A DNA stretch of 47,352 nucleotides. Origin: an uncultured Clostridia bacterium. GTDB lineage: Bacteria; Bacillota; Clostridia; Oscillospirales; Acutalibacteraceae. The translations under genes were made by a program, and so were the position numbers. Position 1 is the first letter of the stretch, and every line of letters starts with the position of its first letter. This document shows, one piece after another, positions 1 to 10,477 of the stretch. Below the pieces are notes generated by a model. That model searched no databases. It was given only the letters and a program-made list of their open reading frames with translations, and was not told the DNA's origin. The stretch lies in NCBI GenBank assembly GCA_946186665.1, contig CAMHOE010000017.1, positions 1 to 47,352 on the forward strand, written 5' to 3'.

Positions 1-2289
1 ATCACAGGGAACATAAACATCAGGCAGGAAGTGCATTTCGATCTTTATTATACCGTCTCCCTGACAAGCCTCGCACCGTCCTCCCTTTACATTGAAGGAA
101 AAACGTCCTGATCCGAAGCCGTGCATTTTTGCTTCATTTGTCTGGGCAAAAAGCTCTCTGATATCAGTAAACACACCCGTGTATGTCGCAGGATTGGAAC
201 GTGGAGTTCTGCCTATGGGAGATTGGTTGATATCAATTACCTTATCAAGGTTTTCAATTCCGGTTATCTTTTTACACTGCACCGGCAGCGGTCTTGCACC
301 GTTCAGATCGGAAGAGAGCTTTTTATAGAGTATCTCGTTTACAAGCGAGGATTTTCCAGAGCCGGATACACCCGTTACACAAATGAATTTACCAAGTGGA
401 AATTCTACATTTATGTTTTTGAGGTTATTCTGATGTGCTCCGAAAACCTTTAATTTTTTGCCGCTGCCCTTACGTCTTGTTTCGGGTACGGGGATATACA
501 TTTTTTTGCTGAGGTACTGACCTGTAAGTGAACGGTCACAGGACATTATCTCGTTGATATCTCCGGCACACACAAGCTCTCCTCCGTGTATACCTGCTCC
601 CGGTCCTATGTCTATGATATAGTCTGCTGCATACATGGTGTCCTCGTCGTGCTCAACCACGATGACGGTATTGCCCAGATCACGCAGGTTTTTAAGAGTT
701 CCTATGAGCTTGTCATTGTCCCGCTGATGAAGCCCTATACTCGGCTCATCAAGTATATACAGCACTCCCGAAAGTGCTGAGCCTATCTGAGTGGCAAGAC
801 GTATTCTCTGACTTTCTCCGCCTGACAGCGTTCCGGCAGAACGTGACAGAGTAAGATACGAAAGTCCAACACTATTGAGGAAGCTCAGTCTGCTGTCTAT
901 TTCCTTTGTTATCGCTTTAGCTATCATCTTTTCCCTGTCTGACAGCTCCGCCTGCCTTGTAAAGCTAAGAGCCTGTTCTACGGACATATCACAGAATTCA
1001 CTGATGTTCATACCGCCCACAGTCACTGCAAGACTCTCCGGTGAAAGCCTTCTGCCTTTGCAGGCGTCACATGGAACGGCAGACATATAGCTTTCAATCT
1101 CAGCTTTTACCCATGAACTTTGTGTTTCACGAAAACGTCGTTCAAGATTGTTTATGATACCCTCAAACTCTGTCTGGTAGGTACCGGAACCATATTCATT
1201 TTTGCGGTGTAAGGTTATCTTTTCTCCTCTTGTACCATACAGCAGAATATCAACTATATCCGGAGATAATTCCTTGACCGGAGTATCGAGAGAAAATTTA
1301 TAATGGTTTGCAAGAGCTTCAAAATACATGGTTGCAATTGTGCTGCCCTCCATAGCCCAGCCGCTGCCCTTTATCGCACCCTGACGAACGGACTTTGTTG
1401 TATCCGGAAGTATCCTTGAAATATCTATCTGCATAAACACTCCAAGACCTGTACATTTCTTGCAGGCACCGTAGGGATTGTTAAAGGAAAACATACGGGG
1501 GCTTAGCTCATCAATACTCACACCATGCTCCGGACAAGCGTAATTCTGGGAGAACAGTATGTCCTCACCGCCGTTTACAGCCGCTATCACAAGACCGCCA
1601 GCAAGCTTTGAAGCCGTCTCTACAGAATCCGCAAGTCTTGAACGTATCTCGCTTTTTATAACGAGTCTGTCAACAACTATCTCAATATTATGCTTTTTGT
1701 TTTTTTCAGGCTTAATATTCTCGGAAAGATCATAAATTATCCCGTCAACACGTACACGAACAAAGCCGCTTTTTGAAGCTGCTTCAAACTCTTTTTGATG
1801 CTCGCCCTTTTTGGAGCGCACCACAGGCGCAAGTATCTGTATTTTCGTACCCTCAGGCAGTTCCATTACCTTATCGACTATCTGATCTACAGTCTGCTGT
1901 TTTATTTCCCGACCGCAAACGGGACAGTGCGGTACGCCGATACGTGCATACATCAGCCTGAGGTAGTCATATATTTCAGTTACCGTACCTACTGTGGAAC
2001 GCGGGTTCTTTGATGTGGTTTTCTGGTCTATGGATATAGCCGGAGAGAGTCCGTCTATGCTGTCCACATCCGGCTTATCCATCTGTCCTAAAAACATTCT
2101 CGCATAAGATGAAAGAGACTCCACATATCGTCTCTGACCTTCTGCATAAAGTGTATCAAACGCAAGTGAGGATTTTCCGGAACCGGACAGACCCGTTACT
2201 ACCACAAGCTCATCACGAGGTATCTCCACATTGATGTTTTTCAGGTTATGTTCCCTTGCACCTTTAACTATGATTTTCTTAAATGCCAT
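1..2289 (-). CDS. uvrA: UvrABC excision nuclease subunit A (C-terminus beyond window)
   Basis: Damage-recognition ATPase of nucleotide excision repair, which loads UvrB on damaged DNA. The frame reads from an ATG at 2289 to the window edge without a stop and gives 763 residues of a protein usually near 940, so about 180 residues lie outside. It starts [19 protein letters not shown] and has a first Walker A (GLSGSGKSS, about residues 33-41). A zinc-finger CPVC follows, then the ABC signature [12 protein letters not shown] with [13 protein letters not shown]. The second ATPase half begins with [10 protein letters not shown], and the insertion zinc site (CEAC) lies near the cut end. A GAGGGTG ribosome site precedes the ATG. 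It is the last minus-strand gene seen here, with a hairpin between it and ftsH. Identity is very secure. Confidence 0.97.
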   Translation of the reverse strand, partial: MAFKKIIVKGAREHNLKNINVEIPRDELVVVTGLSGSGKSSLAFDTLYAEGQRRYVESLSSYARMFLGQMDKPDVDSIDGLSPAISIDQKTTSKNPRSTVGTVTEIYDYLRLMYARIGVPHCPVCGREIKQQTVDQIVDKVMELPEGTKIQILAPVVRSKKGEHQKEFEAASKSGFVRVRVDGIIYDLSENIKPEKNKKHNIEIVVDRLVIKSEIRSRLADSVETASKLAGGLVIAAVNGGEDILFSQNYACPEHGVSIDELSPRMFSFNNPYGACKKCTGLGVFMQIDISRILPDTTKSVRQGAIKGSGWAMEGSTIATMYFEALANHYKFSLDTPVKELSPDIVDILLYGTRGEKITLHRKNEYGSGTYQTEFEGIINNLERRFRETQSSWVKAEIESYMSAVPCDACKGRRLSPESLAVTVGGMNISEFCDMSVEQALSFTRQAELSDREKMIAKAITKEIDSRLSFLNSVGLSYLTLSRSAGTLSGGESQRIRLATQIGSALSGVLYILDEPSIGLHQRDNDKLIGTLKNLRDLGNTVIVVEHDEDTMYAADYIIDIGPGAGIHGGELVCAGDINEIMSCDRSLTGQYLSKKMYIPVPETRRKGSGKKLKVFGAHQNNLKNINVEFPLGKFICVTGVSGSGKSSLVNEILYKKLSSDLNGARPLPVQCKKITGIENLDKVIDINQSPIGRTPRSNPATYTGVFTDIRELFAQTNEAKMHGFGSGRFSFNVKGGRCEACQGDGIIKIEMHFLPDVYVPCD

Positions 2290-2393
2290 TTTCACACCCT
2301 CTTTGATGTCTGAAGCTCAAAGCATTAAGCTCATTTTTTAAACGCTTTGCTTTCTTCAAAAGCTCTTTACTATTTCATCTGAAATAAACAGAA

Positions 2394-2417
2394 CAAGGAG
2401 TGCTAAGGCACTCCTTG
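2394..2417 (-). terminator. Hairpin between ftsH and uvrA, probable terminator of ftsH
   Basis: A perfect 9-bp stem (CAAGGAGTG / CACTCCTTG) with a 6-nt loop starts 10 bases past the ftsH stop. Read on the minus strand it is followed by a moderately T-rich stretch (TTCTGTTTATTTC). It probably ends ftsH transcription ahead of uvrA. The U-tract is not ideal, so leaky termination is possible. Confidence 0.6.
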
Positions 2418-2427
2418 ATGTTTTTAA

Positions 2428-4392
2428 TCATTCTTCAGAATCGGAAGAAGTATCTTCATCTTCTGTTTCTCCCTCTGATGAGAGTTCGTTTTCATCCTCC
2501 GGCTCCAAAAGATCGTCATCGTCTTCAGGCTCCGGAATAGGCTTGCCCTCCATTGCAAGTGCAAACTGCTCGCCTGTCATCTTCTCATGTTCAAACAGGA
2601 ACTTTGCTACCACGTGGAGCTGATCTATATGCTCACGCAGTATTTTCTCAGTCTTTCCATAGCCGTCTGTAATATATTCCTTGACCTCTGCGTCTATCTT
2701 CGCAGCAGTCTCTTCAGAATATGTTTTGGAGTTACCTAATTCCTTGCCAAGGAATACCTCTCCGTCTGATGAACCGTAGGTTATAGGACCGAGCTTTTCA
2801 CTCATGCCGTATTTGGTTATCATGGAGAGTACAAGATTTGTAGCTCTTTCGATATCATTTGATGCGCCTGTGGATATGTCATCCAGTATGATGGCTTCTG
2901 CCACACGTCCGCCAAGAAGAACAACTATCTCTTCAAGCATTTCCTTGCGTGAACGATATGATCTGTCCTCGGACGGCAAAGACATTGTAAATCCGCCAGC
3001 CATACCTCTGGGTATTATCGATATCTGATGAACAGGATCCTGTGTGGGACAATAATAAGTTGCAATAGCATGACCTGCTTCATGATATGCTGTAAGGTTC
3101 TTTTCCTTGTCAGACATAACACGGGATTTTTTCTCAGTACCTACAACGACCTTGATAGTTGCTTCCTCGACTTCTTTCATTGTTATGGCCTTCTGATTTT
3201 TTCTTGCTGCAAGAAGTGCCGCTTCATTCAGAAGGTTTTCAAGGTCTGCACCTGTAAAGCCTGCTGTAGATTTCGCTATTGTTTTCAGTTCCACGTCAGG
3301 CGCAAGTGGCTTGCCCTTTGCGTGTACCTTGAGTATCTCTTCACGGCCTTTGATGTCAGGTCTGCCGACCATTACCTGTCTGTCAAAACGACCGGGACGC
3401 ATAAGTGCCGGATCAAGTATATCAGGACGGTTTGTTGCTGCTATCATGATAACGCCCTCGTTCGCACCGAAGCCATCCATTTCTACAAGCAGCTGATTAA
3501 GTGTCTGCTCACGTTCGTCATGTCCGCCTCCGAGACCTGCGCCTCTCTGACGGCCGACTGCGTCGATCTCATCAATGAATATGATACAGGGTGAATTCTT
3601 TTTTGCCTGTTCAAAAAGATCTCTTACTCTTGAAGCACCTACACCGACGAACATCTCCACAAAGTCAGAACCGGATATGGAGAAGAAAGGAACTCCTGCT
3701 TCACCTGCAACGGCTCTTGCAAGAAGTGTTTTACCTGTTCCGGGAGGGCCGACAAGCAGCACGCCCTTAGGTATTCTTGCACCAAGCTCATTGTACTTTT
3801 TGGGATCCTTCAGAAATTCAACTATTTCCCTGAGCTCTTCCTTTTCTTCGTCAGCACCTGCAACATCTGCAAAGGTAGTTTTACGTTTTTCATCACTCAG
3901 ATTCTTTATCTTTGCCTTGCCGAAGCCCATCTGCTTACCGGCGTCACCAAGCCCTCCTGAGAGTCTGCGCATAAAGTAGATCCATACGCCTGCCAGCAAA
4001 CCTATCAGTATGAGATTAGGGATAAGACTTATCCACCATGAATTATCCGTAGCCTGTTTCCAGTTGTACTTCATGGGTGTTTCCGTCTTTTCATCATTGT
4101 TGTATTCCTCAACGTACTCATCTATTGCGTCAAGGAAAAGTGATACGCTTGCAACCGAAGTGGTTACCTCAGATTTGTTTTTATACTTCTTGTTAAGCTT
4201 CAGCTTCAGATCGCCTGTGCCGAAATCAAGAGTATATTCCTTTACCTGCTTGTTCTTGAACATATAGACGATCTCTGAGGTGGGTATCTCCTCTTTTGGC
4301 TGCATGGAGAATATCATTGATATCGTGAGGATAAGGACGATAGGTATTCCCAGATAAATGAAAAGGTTGCGTATGTTTTTCTTGTTGTCCAA
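2428..4392 (-). CDS. ftsH: ATP-dependent zinc metalloprotease FtsH
   Basis: Membrane-anchored AAA+ protease for quality control of membrane and regulatory proteins. The 654 residues show an N-terminal membrane segment (about 11-30), an extracytoplasmic domain, and a second membrane segment (about 121-140). The AAA module follows, with Walker A GPPGTGKT at 215-222, Walker B IIFIDEID near 270-277 and the second region of homology ([19 protein letters not shown]). The zinc site HEAGH is at 437-441. The C-terminus is a very acidic tail of roughly 40 residues. The start is TTG at 4392 with GGAG about 10 bases upstream. No nearer ATG fits, because the first membrane segment begins soon after. It follows hpt and tilS in the common Firmicute tilS-hpt-ftsH order. 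Confidence 0.98.
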   Translation of the reverse strand: MDNKKNIRNLFIYLGIPIVLILTISMIFSMQPKEEIPTSEIVYMFKNKQVKEYTLDFGTGDLKLKLNKKYKNKSEVTTSVASVSLFLDAIDEYVEEYNNDEKTETPMKYNWKQATDNSWWISLIPNLILIGLLAGVWIYFMRRLSGGLGDAGKQMGFGKAKIKNLSDEKRKTTFADVAGADEEKEELREIVEFLKDPKKYNELGARIPKGVLLVGPPGTGKTLLARAVAGEAGVPFFSISGSDFVEMFVGVGASRVRDLFEQAKKNSPCIIFIDEIDAVGRQRGAGLGGGHDEREQTLNQLLVEMDGFGANEGVIMIAATNRPDILDPALMRPGRFDRQVMVGRPDIKGREEILKVHAKGKPLAPDVELKTIAKSTAGFTGADLENLLNEAALLAARKNQKAITMKEVEEATIKVVVGTEKKSRVMSDKEKNLTAYHEAGHAIATYYCPTQDPVHQISIIPRGMAGGFTMSLPSEDRSYRSRKEMLEEIVVLLGGRVAEAIILDDISTGASNDIERATNLVLSMITKYGMSEKLGPITYGSSDGEVFLGKELGNSKTYSEETAAKIDAEVKEYITDGYGKTEKILREHIDQLHVVAKFLFEHEKMTGEQFALAMEGKPIPEPEDDDDLLEPEDENELSSEGETEDEDTSSDSEE

Positions 4393-4433
4393 GTGCTTGT
4401 CACTCCTTTATTTTTGAAATATCACAGGTATGA

Positions 4434-5006
4434 CTACGAGTATATTTCAGGTTTCAGTACGCCGACATACGGAAGATTTCTGTATCTCTCGTCAAAGTCC
4501 AGCCCGTAGCCGACAATAAAAAGATCGTCTACAGTAATTCCGACATAATCGGGAGTTATGGGTTTTGTTCGTCTGCACGGCTTGTCAAAAAGCGTACAGA
4601 TCCTTACGGACAGAGCATCTCTTGAAAGAAGCTGCTCTTTTATATAGAAAAGGGTATTTCCGGTATCCAGAATATCCTCTACTATCAATACGTGTTTGTC
4701 GGACAGATCTGCTGCTATATCCTTTGTTATCCTTACTGTACCTGAGGACACAGTACCGGAGCCATAGCTTGATGCTGCCATAAATTCAAGCCGGCAGTTA
4801 TCTGTATCTATCCGTCTGTACAGATCTGACAAGAACATTATACTGCCCTTTAGTATTCCCACAACAAGCAGGTTTTTGTCCTTGTAGTCATTATTTATTT
4901 CTGATGAAAGCCTGTTTGATATTTCACTGAGTCGTGCTTCATCCGCTATGACCTCACACAGATCCTTATGCAAATGCTTTTCCCCTCTTCCTTTTTTTAC
5001 ATTCAT
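4434..5006 (-). CDS. hpt: Hypoxanthine phosphoribosyltransferase
   Basis: Purine salvage enzyme converting hypoxanthine or guanine plus PRPP to IMP or GMP. The PRPP-binding loop VEDILDTGNT and the family motif VGILKGS(I)MFLSDL are present. The coordinates use the ATG at 5006, which overlaps the tilS stop as ATGA, but no Shine-Dalgarno precedes it. A TTG at 4973 (protein starting at LHKDLCEVI) has a strong GGAAGAGGGG just upstream. That start would give 179 residues, closer to the usual family length of about 180, so it may be the true start. The gene sits between tilS and ftsH, a widely conserved neighbourhood. Confidence 0.94.
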   Translation of the reverse strand: MNVKKGRGEKHLHKDLCEVIADEARLSEISNRLSSEINNDYKDKNLLVVGILKGSIMFLSDLYRRIDTDNCRLEFMAASSYGSGTVSSGTVRITKDIAADLSDKHVLIVEDILDTGNTLFYIKEQLLSRDALSVRICTLFDKPCRRTKPITPDYVGITVDDLFIVGYGLDFDERYRNLPYVGVLKPEIYS

Positions 5007-6352
5007 TCAATTCTGATTACAAGTATTCTTTTTGTATTGTCTATTATTTTATGTTTTTCAGAAACACCTGCACCCTCTATCCAGAGAATCTCACTGCCTT
5101 TTGCGAGCATCAGAAGTCCATCGCGTTTTTCACGGGGAAGCTTCATTTCTATAAACAGTTTTTTTACGGATTTGGTGACATTCCGGTTTGCAGGAGAAAA
5201 AACATCTCCGCTTCTTCTGGTTCTGAAAACACTCGATAATGGTATTGTATCATAATCAAGCAAATTATTAAATACAAATTTTTCATTTTTTTTACGGTTG
5301 TGAAAATCTTCTGTATTTATTAAATATGTCTGTATTTTTTTATTGTTTATTGATATTGTTTTATCTGTCTCCAGAGGAATCTCAGAACAAGGAGTTATTT
5401 CATCCTGTTCAGTTTTTTTTATGATCCTGAAGCTGTTCTGACTGCACACAGCAAACACGCCGTTTTTTATCTCGACAGCACCATTATTATACACAATTTT
5501 TCTTATAAGTTCAATATGCTTTGCTTCGGGAATGATATCAAATTTTGTACACAAGATCCTTACAGCTTCGGCAAAAATTACAGGCGGCATATCCCTAATC
5601 ATATCGCAGCTGTAACCATTCTCTGTTCCGGCGTTTTTCAGAGCTGCTGATGCTGTATCATGGATATACGAGCTTGTTTCCCTCAGACGAAACGAGAGTC
5701 CTGAAAGTGTTTTTTCAAGAGATGGGTTTATCTCTTTAAGTACGGGTATCACATCAAGACGTATCTTGTTTCTGTTGTATATTCTTTCCAGATTGCTGCT
5801 GTCGGTCATGTAATCTATACCGTTTTGTCTGCAATAGGCTTCTGTATCGGCTCTTGAAGCTTCTATCAGAGGTCGGATGATATTTCCTCTGACAGGCGGT
5901 ATGCCGCAAAGACCTTTTATTCCGCTTCCTCTTGTCATATTGAATATGACAGTTTCTGCATTGTCAGAGGCTGTATGTGCAGTTGCAATCTTTGCACCAA
6001 GTTCCTTTGCTTTTTCCTCAAAAAAGGAATATCGTATTTCCCTGCCGCATTGTTCTGTTCCTATTCCTCTTAGCTGGGCTTCTTTTACAACATCAATTCG
6101 CAAGGTAAACAGCTTTACATCAAGCTTTTTGCAAAGTTCAACTGTAAAGTTTTCATCCTTGTCGGCCTCTTCGCCTCTGATACAGTGGTTTACATGACAG
6201 GCATATATTTTTAGTCCCATACTGTCACGCAGCGAAACAAGCAGGCACAGAAGCGCACAGGAATCCGCACCGCCTGAGAGTCCTGTAATTACGCTGTCCC
6301 CGTATCTGAGCATATTATATTTATTTATTGTTTTAATAGCTTTATCCTTCAC
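5003..6352 (-). CDS. tilS: tRNA(Ile)-lysidine synthetase
   Basis: Modifies C34 of the CAU-anticodon tRNA-Ile to lysidine so that it reads AUA codons. The 449-residue protein has the N-type ATP-pyrophosphatase P-loop SGGADS at 26-31 and the downstream HTASDNAETVIFNMTRGSGIKGLCGI block typical of TilS. A C-terminal domain ends the protein (RSGDVFSPANR...KKLFIEMKLPREKR, the TilS C-terminal tRNA-binding region). The start is GTG at 6352 with AGGA five bases upstream. It overlaps the end of dnaB by 11 bases and overlaps hpt by 4 (ATGA), which indicates translational coupling. Confidence 0.96.
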   Translation of the reverse strand: MKDKAIKTINKYNMLRYGDSVITGLSGGADSCALLCLLVSLRDSMGLKIYACHVNHCIRGEEADKDENFTVELCKKLDVKLFTLRIDVVKEAQLRGIGTEQCGREIRYSFFEEKAKELGAKIATAHTASDNAETVIFNMTRGSGIKGLCGIPPVRGNIIRPLIEASRADTEAYCRQNGIDYMTDSSNLERIYNRNKIRLDVIPVLKEINPSLEKTLSGLSFRLRETSSYIHDTASAALKNAGTENGYSCDMIRDMPPVIFAEAVRILCTKFDIIPEAKHIELIRKIVYNNGAVEIKNGVFAVCSQNSFRIIKKTEQDEITPCSEIPLETDKTISINNKKIQTYLINTEDFHNRKKNEKFVFNNLLDYDTIPLSSVFRTRRSGDVFSPANRNVTKSVKKLFIEMKLPREKRDGLLMLAKGSEILWIEGAGVSEKHKIIDNTKRILVIRIE

Positions 6353-7712
6353 TGTCCTGCACCATAGAAGTAAATCTCATAAACTCGCCCTGCCAATGCA
6401 GAGGTACCGAGCGTGTCTCACCATGTCTGTTTTTTGCAACGATGCACTCGCCGCTGTTTTTGTCGCTGTCCTCATCTGTCTTGCCGTCAGCTGTTTTGTA
6501 GTAATCCTCACGATACAGGAAAAGAACTATATCCGCATCCTGTTCAATAGAACCTGAATCTCTCAGGTCGGAGAGCTGAGGTTTATGCTCTGCTCTCTGT
6601 TCACTGGCACGAGACAGCTGAGACAGTGTTATGACGGGAACATTAAATTCCTTTGCAAGAATTTTAAGGTTTCTGGTTATCTCTGATATTTCCTGAACAC
6701 GGTTGTCTATCCGTCTTGAAGATGACATAAGCTGCAAATAGTCAATGATGATAAGGTCAACGTGCTTTAATCTGCGGAGCTTAGCCTTCATCTCCGGTAC
6801 ATTTATACCGGGTGTATCATCAAGGTATATCTCGCTCTTACTGAGTACATCACCTGCTTCAATAAGGCGTACCCATTCATCAGGATTAAGTTTTCCTGTT
6901 CTGAGGGTTGTACCTGAGATAAGCCCCTCTGTTGATAGCAGACGGGATGCAAGCTGCTCCTTTGTCATCTCAAGAGAGAAAAAAGCAACTCTTCTCTTGC
7001 ACTTTACCGCAACGTGCTTTGCGATATTAAGTGCAAAGCTTGTCTTGCCCATACCGGGTCGTGCCGCAAGCAGTATAAGGTCAGAACGGTTCAGTCCTGT
7101 TATCGTATTATCAAGTGCGCTTATACCTGTGGGTATACCTTTGTACAGTTCGCTGTCCTCGGAATTGAGCAGGTCAAGCCTTTCAAATGTTTCAAGTATA
7201 ACATCATTTATTCTTTCAAGTCCGCTTATGCTTTTGTTGTCACGTATATCGAATATCCGCTGCTCTGCGGAATCTATAAGCCTTGAGACTTCCTCTCCCG
7301 GCTGAGCCGCATCATCGATTATCTCACGGGAGGATATTATAAGACTGCGGAGAAGATACTTATCCCTTACTATACGAGCGTATTCTTCCACCCTTGAAAT
7401 AGATGGTACGATATTCGCAAGCTGCATAAGGTATGTTTTTGTATCGTTATCCGACAGATCTCTGCGTCCTTTCAGCATTTCAAGGACGGTAACAAAATCT
7501 ACAGGCTTGCTGAGTGTAAACAGCTCCACCATAGCCTGATATATTTCCTTGTGTGTAGCAAGATGAAAATACTCCCCTGAAGGAAGTATCTCCATAACAT
7601 TTGCAAGGCATTCAGAGTCAAGAAGTATAGCTCCTAAAACCGACTGTTCCGCCTCAGCACTATAGGGCAGACTCATACCGTCTACCGTGGAAACTATGTC
7701 ATTTTCATTCAT
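6342..7712 (-). CDS. dnaB: Replicative DNA helicase
   Basis: Hexameric 5'-3' replicative helicase (called DnaC in Bacillus). The N-terminal primase-interacting domain starts at SAEAEQSVLGAILLD. The RecA-like core carries Walker A ARPGMGKTSFAL, Walker B LIIIDYLQLM, and the LSQLSRASEQR...LSDLRDSGSIEQDAD block. I chose the ATG at 7712 (MNENDIVS, 456 residues) because AGAGGAAG lies at correct spacing. A TTG 48 bases further upstream would add an unsupported N-terminus. gdpP, rplI and dnaB lie in the order conserved across Firmicutes. The stop overlaps the start of tilS. Confidence 0.97.
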   Translation of the reverse strand: MNENDIVSTVDGMSLPYSAEAEQSVLGAILLDSECLANVMEILPSGEYFHLATHKEIYQAMVELFTLSKPVDFVTVLEMLKGRRDLSDNDTKTYLMQLANIVPSISRVEEYARIVRDKYLLRSLIISSREIIDDAAQPGEEVSRLIDSAEQRIFDIRDNKSISGLERINDVILETFERLDLLNSEDSELYKGIPTGISALDNTITGLNRSDLILLAARPGMGKTSFALNIAKHVAVKCKRRVAFFSLEMTKEQLASRLLSTEGLISGTTLRTGKLNPDEWVRLIEAGDVLSKSEIYLDDTPGINVPEMKAKLRRLKHVDLIIIDYLQLMSSSRRIDNRVQEISEITRNLKILAKEFNVPVITLSQLSRASEQRAEHKPQLSDLRDSGSIEQDADIVLFLYREDYYKTADGKTDEDSDKNSGECIVAKNRHGETRSVPLHWQGEFMRFTSMVQDSEG

Positions 7713-7796
7713 AATAAAAACTTCCTCTGTGTTTCCTTTTGCAGCTTCCCTGTTATACAATCATCTCACAATAAAGGGAAGCTATGAAATACAAAT

Positions 7797-7817
7797 GATC
7801 CGTAACTCAGACGGATC
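7797..7817 (-). terminator. Small hairpin between rplI and dnaB
   Basis: GATCCGT / ACGGATC form a 7-bp stem with a 7-nt loop. On the minus strand it is followed by ATTTGTATTT. It could weakly terminate or process the gdpP-rplI message before dnaB. The U-tract is interrupted, so this is tentative. Confidence 0.4.
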
Positions 7818-7865
7818 GTGAATTACAGTATATATGCACACAATGGATATGCACGCTGCAAAAGA

Positions 7866-8315
7866 TCATTCTGCTTCCTTGACCATGACTTTTATATTTG
7901 CAGAGATACCTGTATAAAGCTTTACCTCGCAATTATATGTTCCGAAAGCTTTTATATCTGTATCAAGCACTATCTTTCTCTTGTCAATGGAAAGGCTGTA
8001 TTTATGCTTCAGCTCGTTTGCAATCTCCTTGCTGGTAACAGAACCGAACAAACGTCCGCCCTGTCCTGCCTTTGCAGTCATTACCAGTGTCTCGCCCTCA
8101 AGTCTCTTTTTATTAGCCTGAGCTTCTGCTGTTGCTACTTCTATCTTGTGCTGCTTTGACTGCTCAGCGTTTTTGAATTCGCTTATTGCCTGAGCGTCTG
8201 CTTCTCTTGCAAGCTTTCTCGGCAAAAGGAAATTCCTTGCGTATCCGTCAGATACGTTGACCATTTCTCCTTTTTTTCCTGCACCCTTTACATCCTGTAA
8301 AAGTATTACCTTCAT
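7866..8315 (-). CDS. rplI: 50S ribosomal protein L9 (bL9)
   Basis: A 149-residue large-subunit protein binding 23S rRNA near the base of the L1 stalk. It starts [19 protein letters not shown] and contains the bL9 signature [14 protein letters not shown] long charged connecting helix and a C-terminal domain ([17 protein letters not shown]) follow. Length equals the family norm. GGGAGA precedes the ATG. The gene begins 20 bases after gdpP ends, so the two are probably co-transcribed. Confidence 0.97.
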   Translation of the reverse strand: MKVILLQDVKGAGKKGEMVNVSDGYARNFLLPRKLAREADAQAISEFKNAEQSKQHKIEVATAEAQANKKRLEGETLVMTAKAGQGGRLFGSVTSKEIANELKHKYSLSIDKRKIVLDTDIKAFGTYNCEVKLYTGISANIKVMVKEAE

Positions 8316-8334
8316 TTCTTTCTCTCCCTTTTTG

Positions 8335-10323
8335 TTATTTTTGATTATTCTGATTGAGCTTGTTCACGTCAAGCTCGCTGATTATTGAAACAAGACGTTC
8401 CCTTGCTTCTGCCGCGCTGACACCCTCCATCTGGCAGGCAGCCATTGTCTGATGTCCGCCGCCGCCCAGAGCTTCCATTATTACCTGTACATTCAAATCT
8501 CCCAGTGAACGTGCAGAAATATTCATAGTTTTGCCAGTCTTATACATAACAAATGACGCCTTGACATTTTCAATGCCTAAAAGCTCGTCTGCCGCCTGTG
8601 CTGAAGCAATCCTGATATCCGGAATATCCTCATCCGCACAGGCAATTGCGCAGTAGTTGAAGATCTCTGCTTCACTGACAAGCTTGTACTTCACCTTGTA
8701 TGTATCTATTGAATTTGAGAACAGCCGCTTTACCTCTACTGTATCGGCTCCGTTGCTTTTGAGGTATGCAGCGGCTTCAAATGTCCTTACGCCTGTGCGC
8801 AGTACAAAATTCTTTGTATCAAGCATAATTCCCGACAGAAGCGCTTCGCTTTCAAGCCTGCTCAGTGAGTCATTTCCCAGATACTGCACAAGCTCTGCTG
8901 TCATTTCAGAAGCAGATGACGCATACGGCTCATGATAGAAAACAAGTGCCTTGTCTATATGGTTGACCATCATTCTGTGGTGATCTATTACAACAACTCT
9001 TTTGCAGCGTTCATATATTGCCTTTGACTCTAAAAAATTTGGTGAATGTGTATCAACTATGATAAGCAGAGTATGCTCATCAAGCAGATCCATAGCTTCA
9101 CTTTCAGTTTTGAAAATGCTCTCAAAGCCGGATTTTTCAAAGCAGGCAACAAGTGATTTTGCAAGGGTCTGCTGTCGGTTCAGAACGATATAGGCATTCT
9201 TATGCAGCCCCTTTACTACTGCACTCCACATTCCGATGGACGCACCTACAGAATCCAGATCTGAAAACCGGTGTCCCATTATGATGATATTGCTGCTGTT
9301 GTTTATGTGGTTTGTAAGTGTTGCAGCAATTACTCTTGTGCGTACCTTATCACGTTTTTCAACACCCTTTGACAATCCGCCGAAAAACTTATAGGAGTCG
9401 CTCTTTTTTACTGCGACCTGATCTCCGCCTCTGCCCAGTGCCATGTCAAGTGCCTGACGCGCCCACTGTTCATTTTCCTTGAAGCTGCTGCCGCCGTGTC
9501 CCACACCTATGGAAACTGTGGCGTTCAATCTGTCATTGATTTTTATATCACGGATCTCATCAAGTATCTTGAATTTCTCTTCGATGAACTTTTTGATGTT
9601 TCTCTCTTCCATTACAACGACATATCTTCCGCCGCTCATTTTCTTGTAAAAGCCTGTTGTAGTGCCGACCCATTTTACAATAGCCTGTTCTACAGCCACT
9701 GTGATCTTTATTGCTTCTCCTTCTTCAGCTTCACGCTCCAGCTCGTCTTTATTATCAAAGGCCACAATAGCAACAACGGGACGCGATTCCAGAAATTCAT
9801 CGGAATTCTTCTTATAGTTGTCATCGTCTATAAAATAAACTATAGAACCGCAGTCATGTTTAATTGCAAACGCAAGATACCATTTGCCGTTGCAGCAGGT
9901 ATCAGTACCATTGGTATCGAAAAGCGATTCCGGATTAGCGCTGGAAAGATAGTGTACTATACTGTCTCCTAAAGGTTCATTGTCGCAGCATACATTTTTT
10001 CTGAAAAGTTCGTTTGCAGCTATTATCTCGTTTTCCTCTCCCAGTATAACAGCAGGTATACATATGTCGTCTATTGTTTTTGTCTCATCCTTGAAGATCC
10101 TGTTGGCTGAGCTGATAAGTACCTTAGAGATATACTGCTTCATTTTTACAATGCTCAGTATTGTAACTGTAAGCGCTGCTGCTGATATGACTATCTCTCC
10201 AAAGAATAAAAGGAGATCATATTTTATGGTAACAAAAGCCATAGCAAACATTACGACCGCAAAGACCATAAACAATGGCATTATGAAATTCTTATTCTCT
10301 TTTTTTCTCACGCTCATCACCAC
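8335..10323 (-). CDS. gdpP: Cyclic-di-AMP phosphodiesterase GdpP (DHH-DHHA1 type)
   Basis: Degrades c-di-AMP and so affects potassium, osmotic and cell-wall homeostasis. The 662 residues start with two membrane segments (about 13-32 and 36-58). A PAS-like region follows, then a degenerate GGDEF domain in which the signature reads SGGRY. The DHH phosphoesterase module carries [16 protein letters not shown] and VVVIDHHRM, and DHHA1 carries [10 protein letters not shown]. Length and domain order match the YybT/GdpP family. Tandem candidate starts GTG 10323, GTG 10320 and ATG 10317 have no clear Shine-Dalgarno, so the start is approximate. The gdpP-rplI-dnaB neighbourhood is conserved. Confidence 0.95.
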   Translation of the reverse strand: MVMSVRKKENKNFIMPLFMVFAVVMFAMAFVTIKYDLLLFFGEIVISAAALTVTILSIVKMKQYISKVLISSANRIFKDETKTIDDICIPAVILGEENEIIAANELFRKNVCCDNEPLGDSIVHYLSSANPESLFDTNGTDTCCNGKWYLAFAIKHDCGSIVYFIDDDNYKKNSDEFLESRPVVAIVAFDNKDELEREAEEGEAIKITVAVEQAIVKWVGTTTGFYKKMSGGRYVVVMEERNIKKFIEEKFKILDEIRDIKINDRLNATVSIGVGHGGSSFKENEQWARQALDMALGRGGDQVAVKKSDSYKFFGGLSKGVEKRDKVRTRVIAATLTNHINNSSNIIIMGHRFSDLDSVGASIGMWSAVVKGLHKNAYIVLNRQQTLAKSLVACFEKSGFESIFKTESEAMDLLDEHTLLIIVDTHSPNFLESKAIYERCKRVVVIDHHRMMVNHIDKALVFYHEPYASSASEMTAELVQYLGNDSLSRLESEALLSGIMLDTKNFVLRTGVRTFEAAAYLKSNGADTVEVKRLFSNSIDTYKVKYKLVSEAEIFNYCAIACADEDIPDIRIASAQAADELLGIENVKASFVMYKTGKTMNISARSLGDLNVQVIMEALGGGGHQTMAACQMEGVSAAEARERLVSIISELDVNKLNQNNQK

Positions 10324-10477
10324 CGAAAAAAAGTAACAACATCAGACTGACCGTTCTCATACACCGAAAAAACGATAGGGCAGATCCATCCGGAATACGA
10401 TATGACTGTTCATACCCTTACTCCGGATAAATACACTCAGCAGGAGATATACGAGGTAACAGTCTGTCTATGACGGA

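Noticed and set aside
3028-3594. A 188-codon plus-strand open frame opposite ftsH
   Set aside because: It is antisense to the conserved AAA domain, has no ribosome site and reads as cysteine-rich nonsense.
10343-10470. A plus-strand open stretch of about 40 codons between gdpP and the RNase J gene with protein-like composition (ends YTQQEIYEVTVCL)
   Set aside because: It has no upstream start or ribosome site, opposes both flanking genes and could be chance; it might be a gene remnant but nothing supports that.
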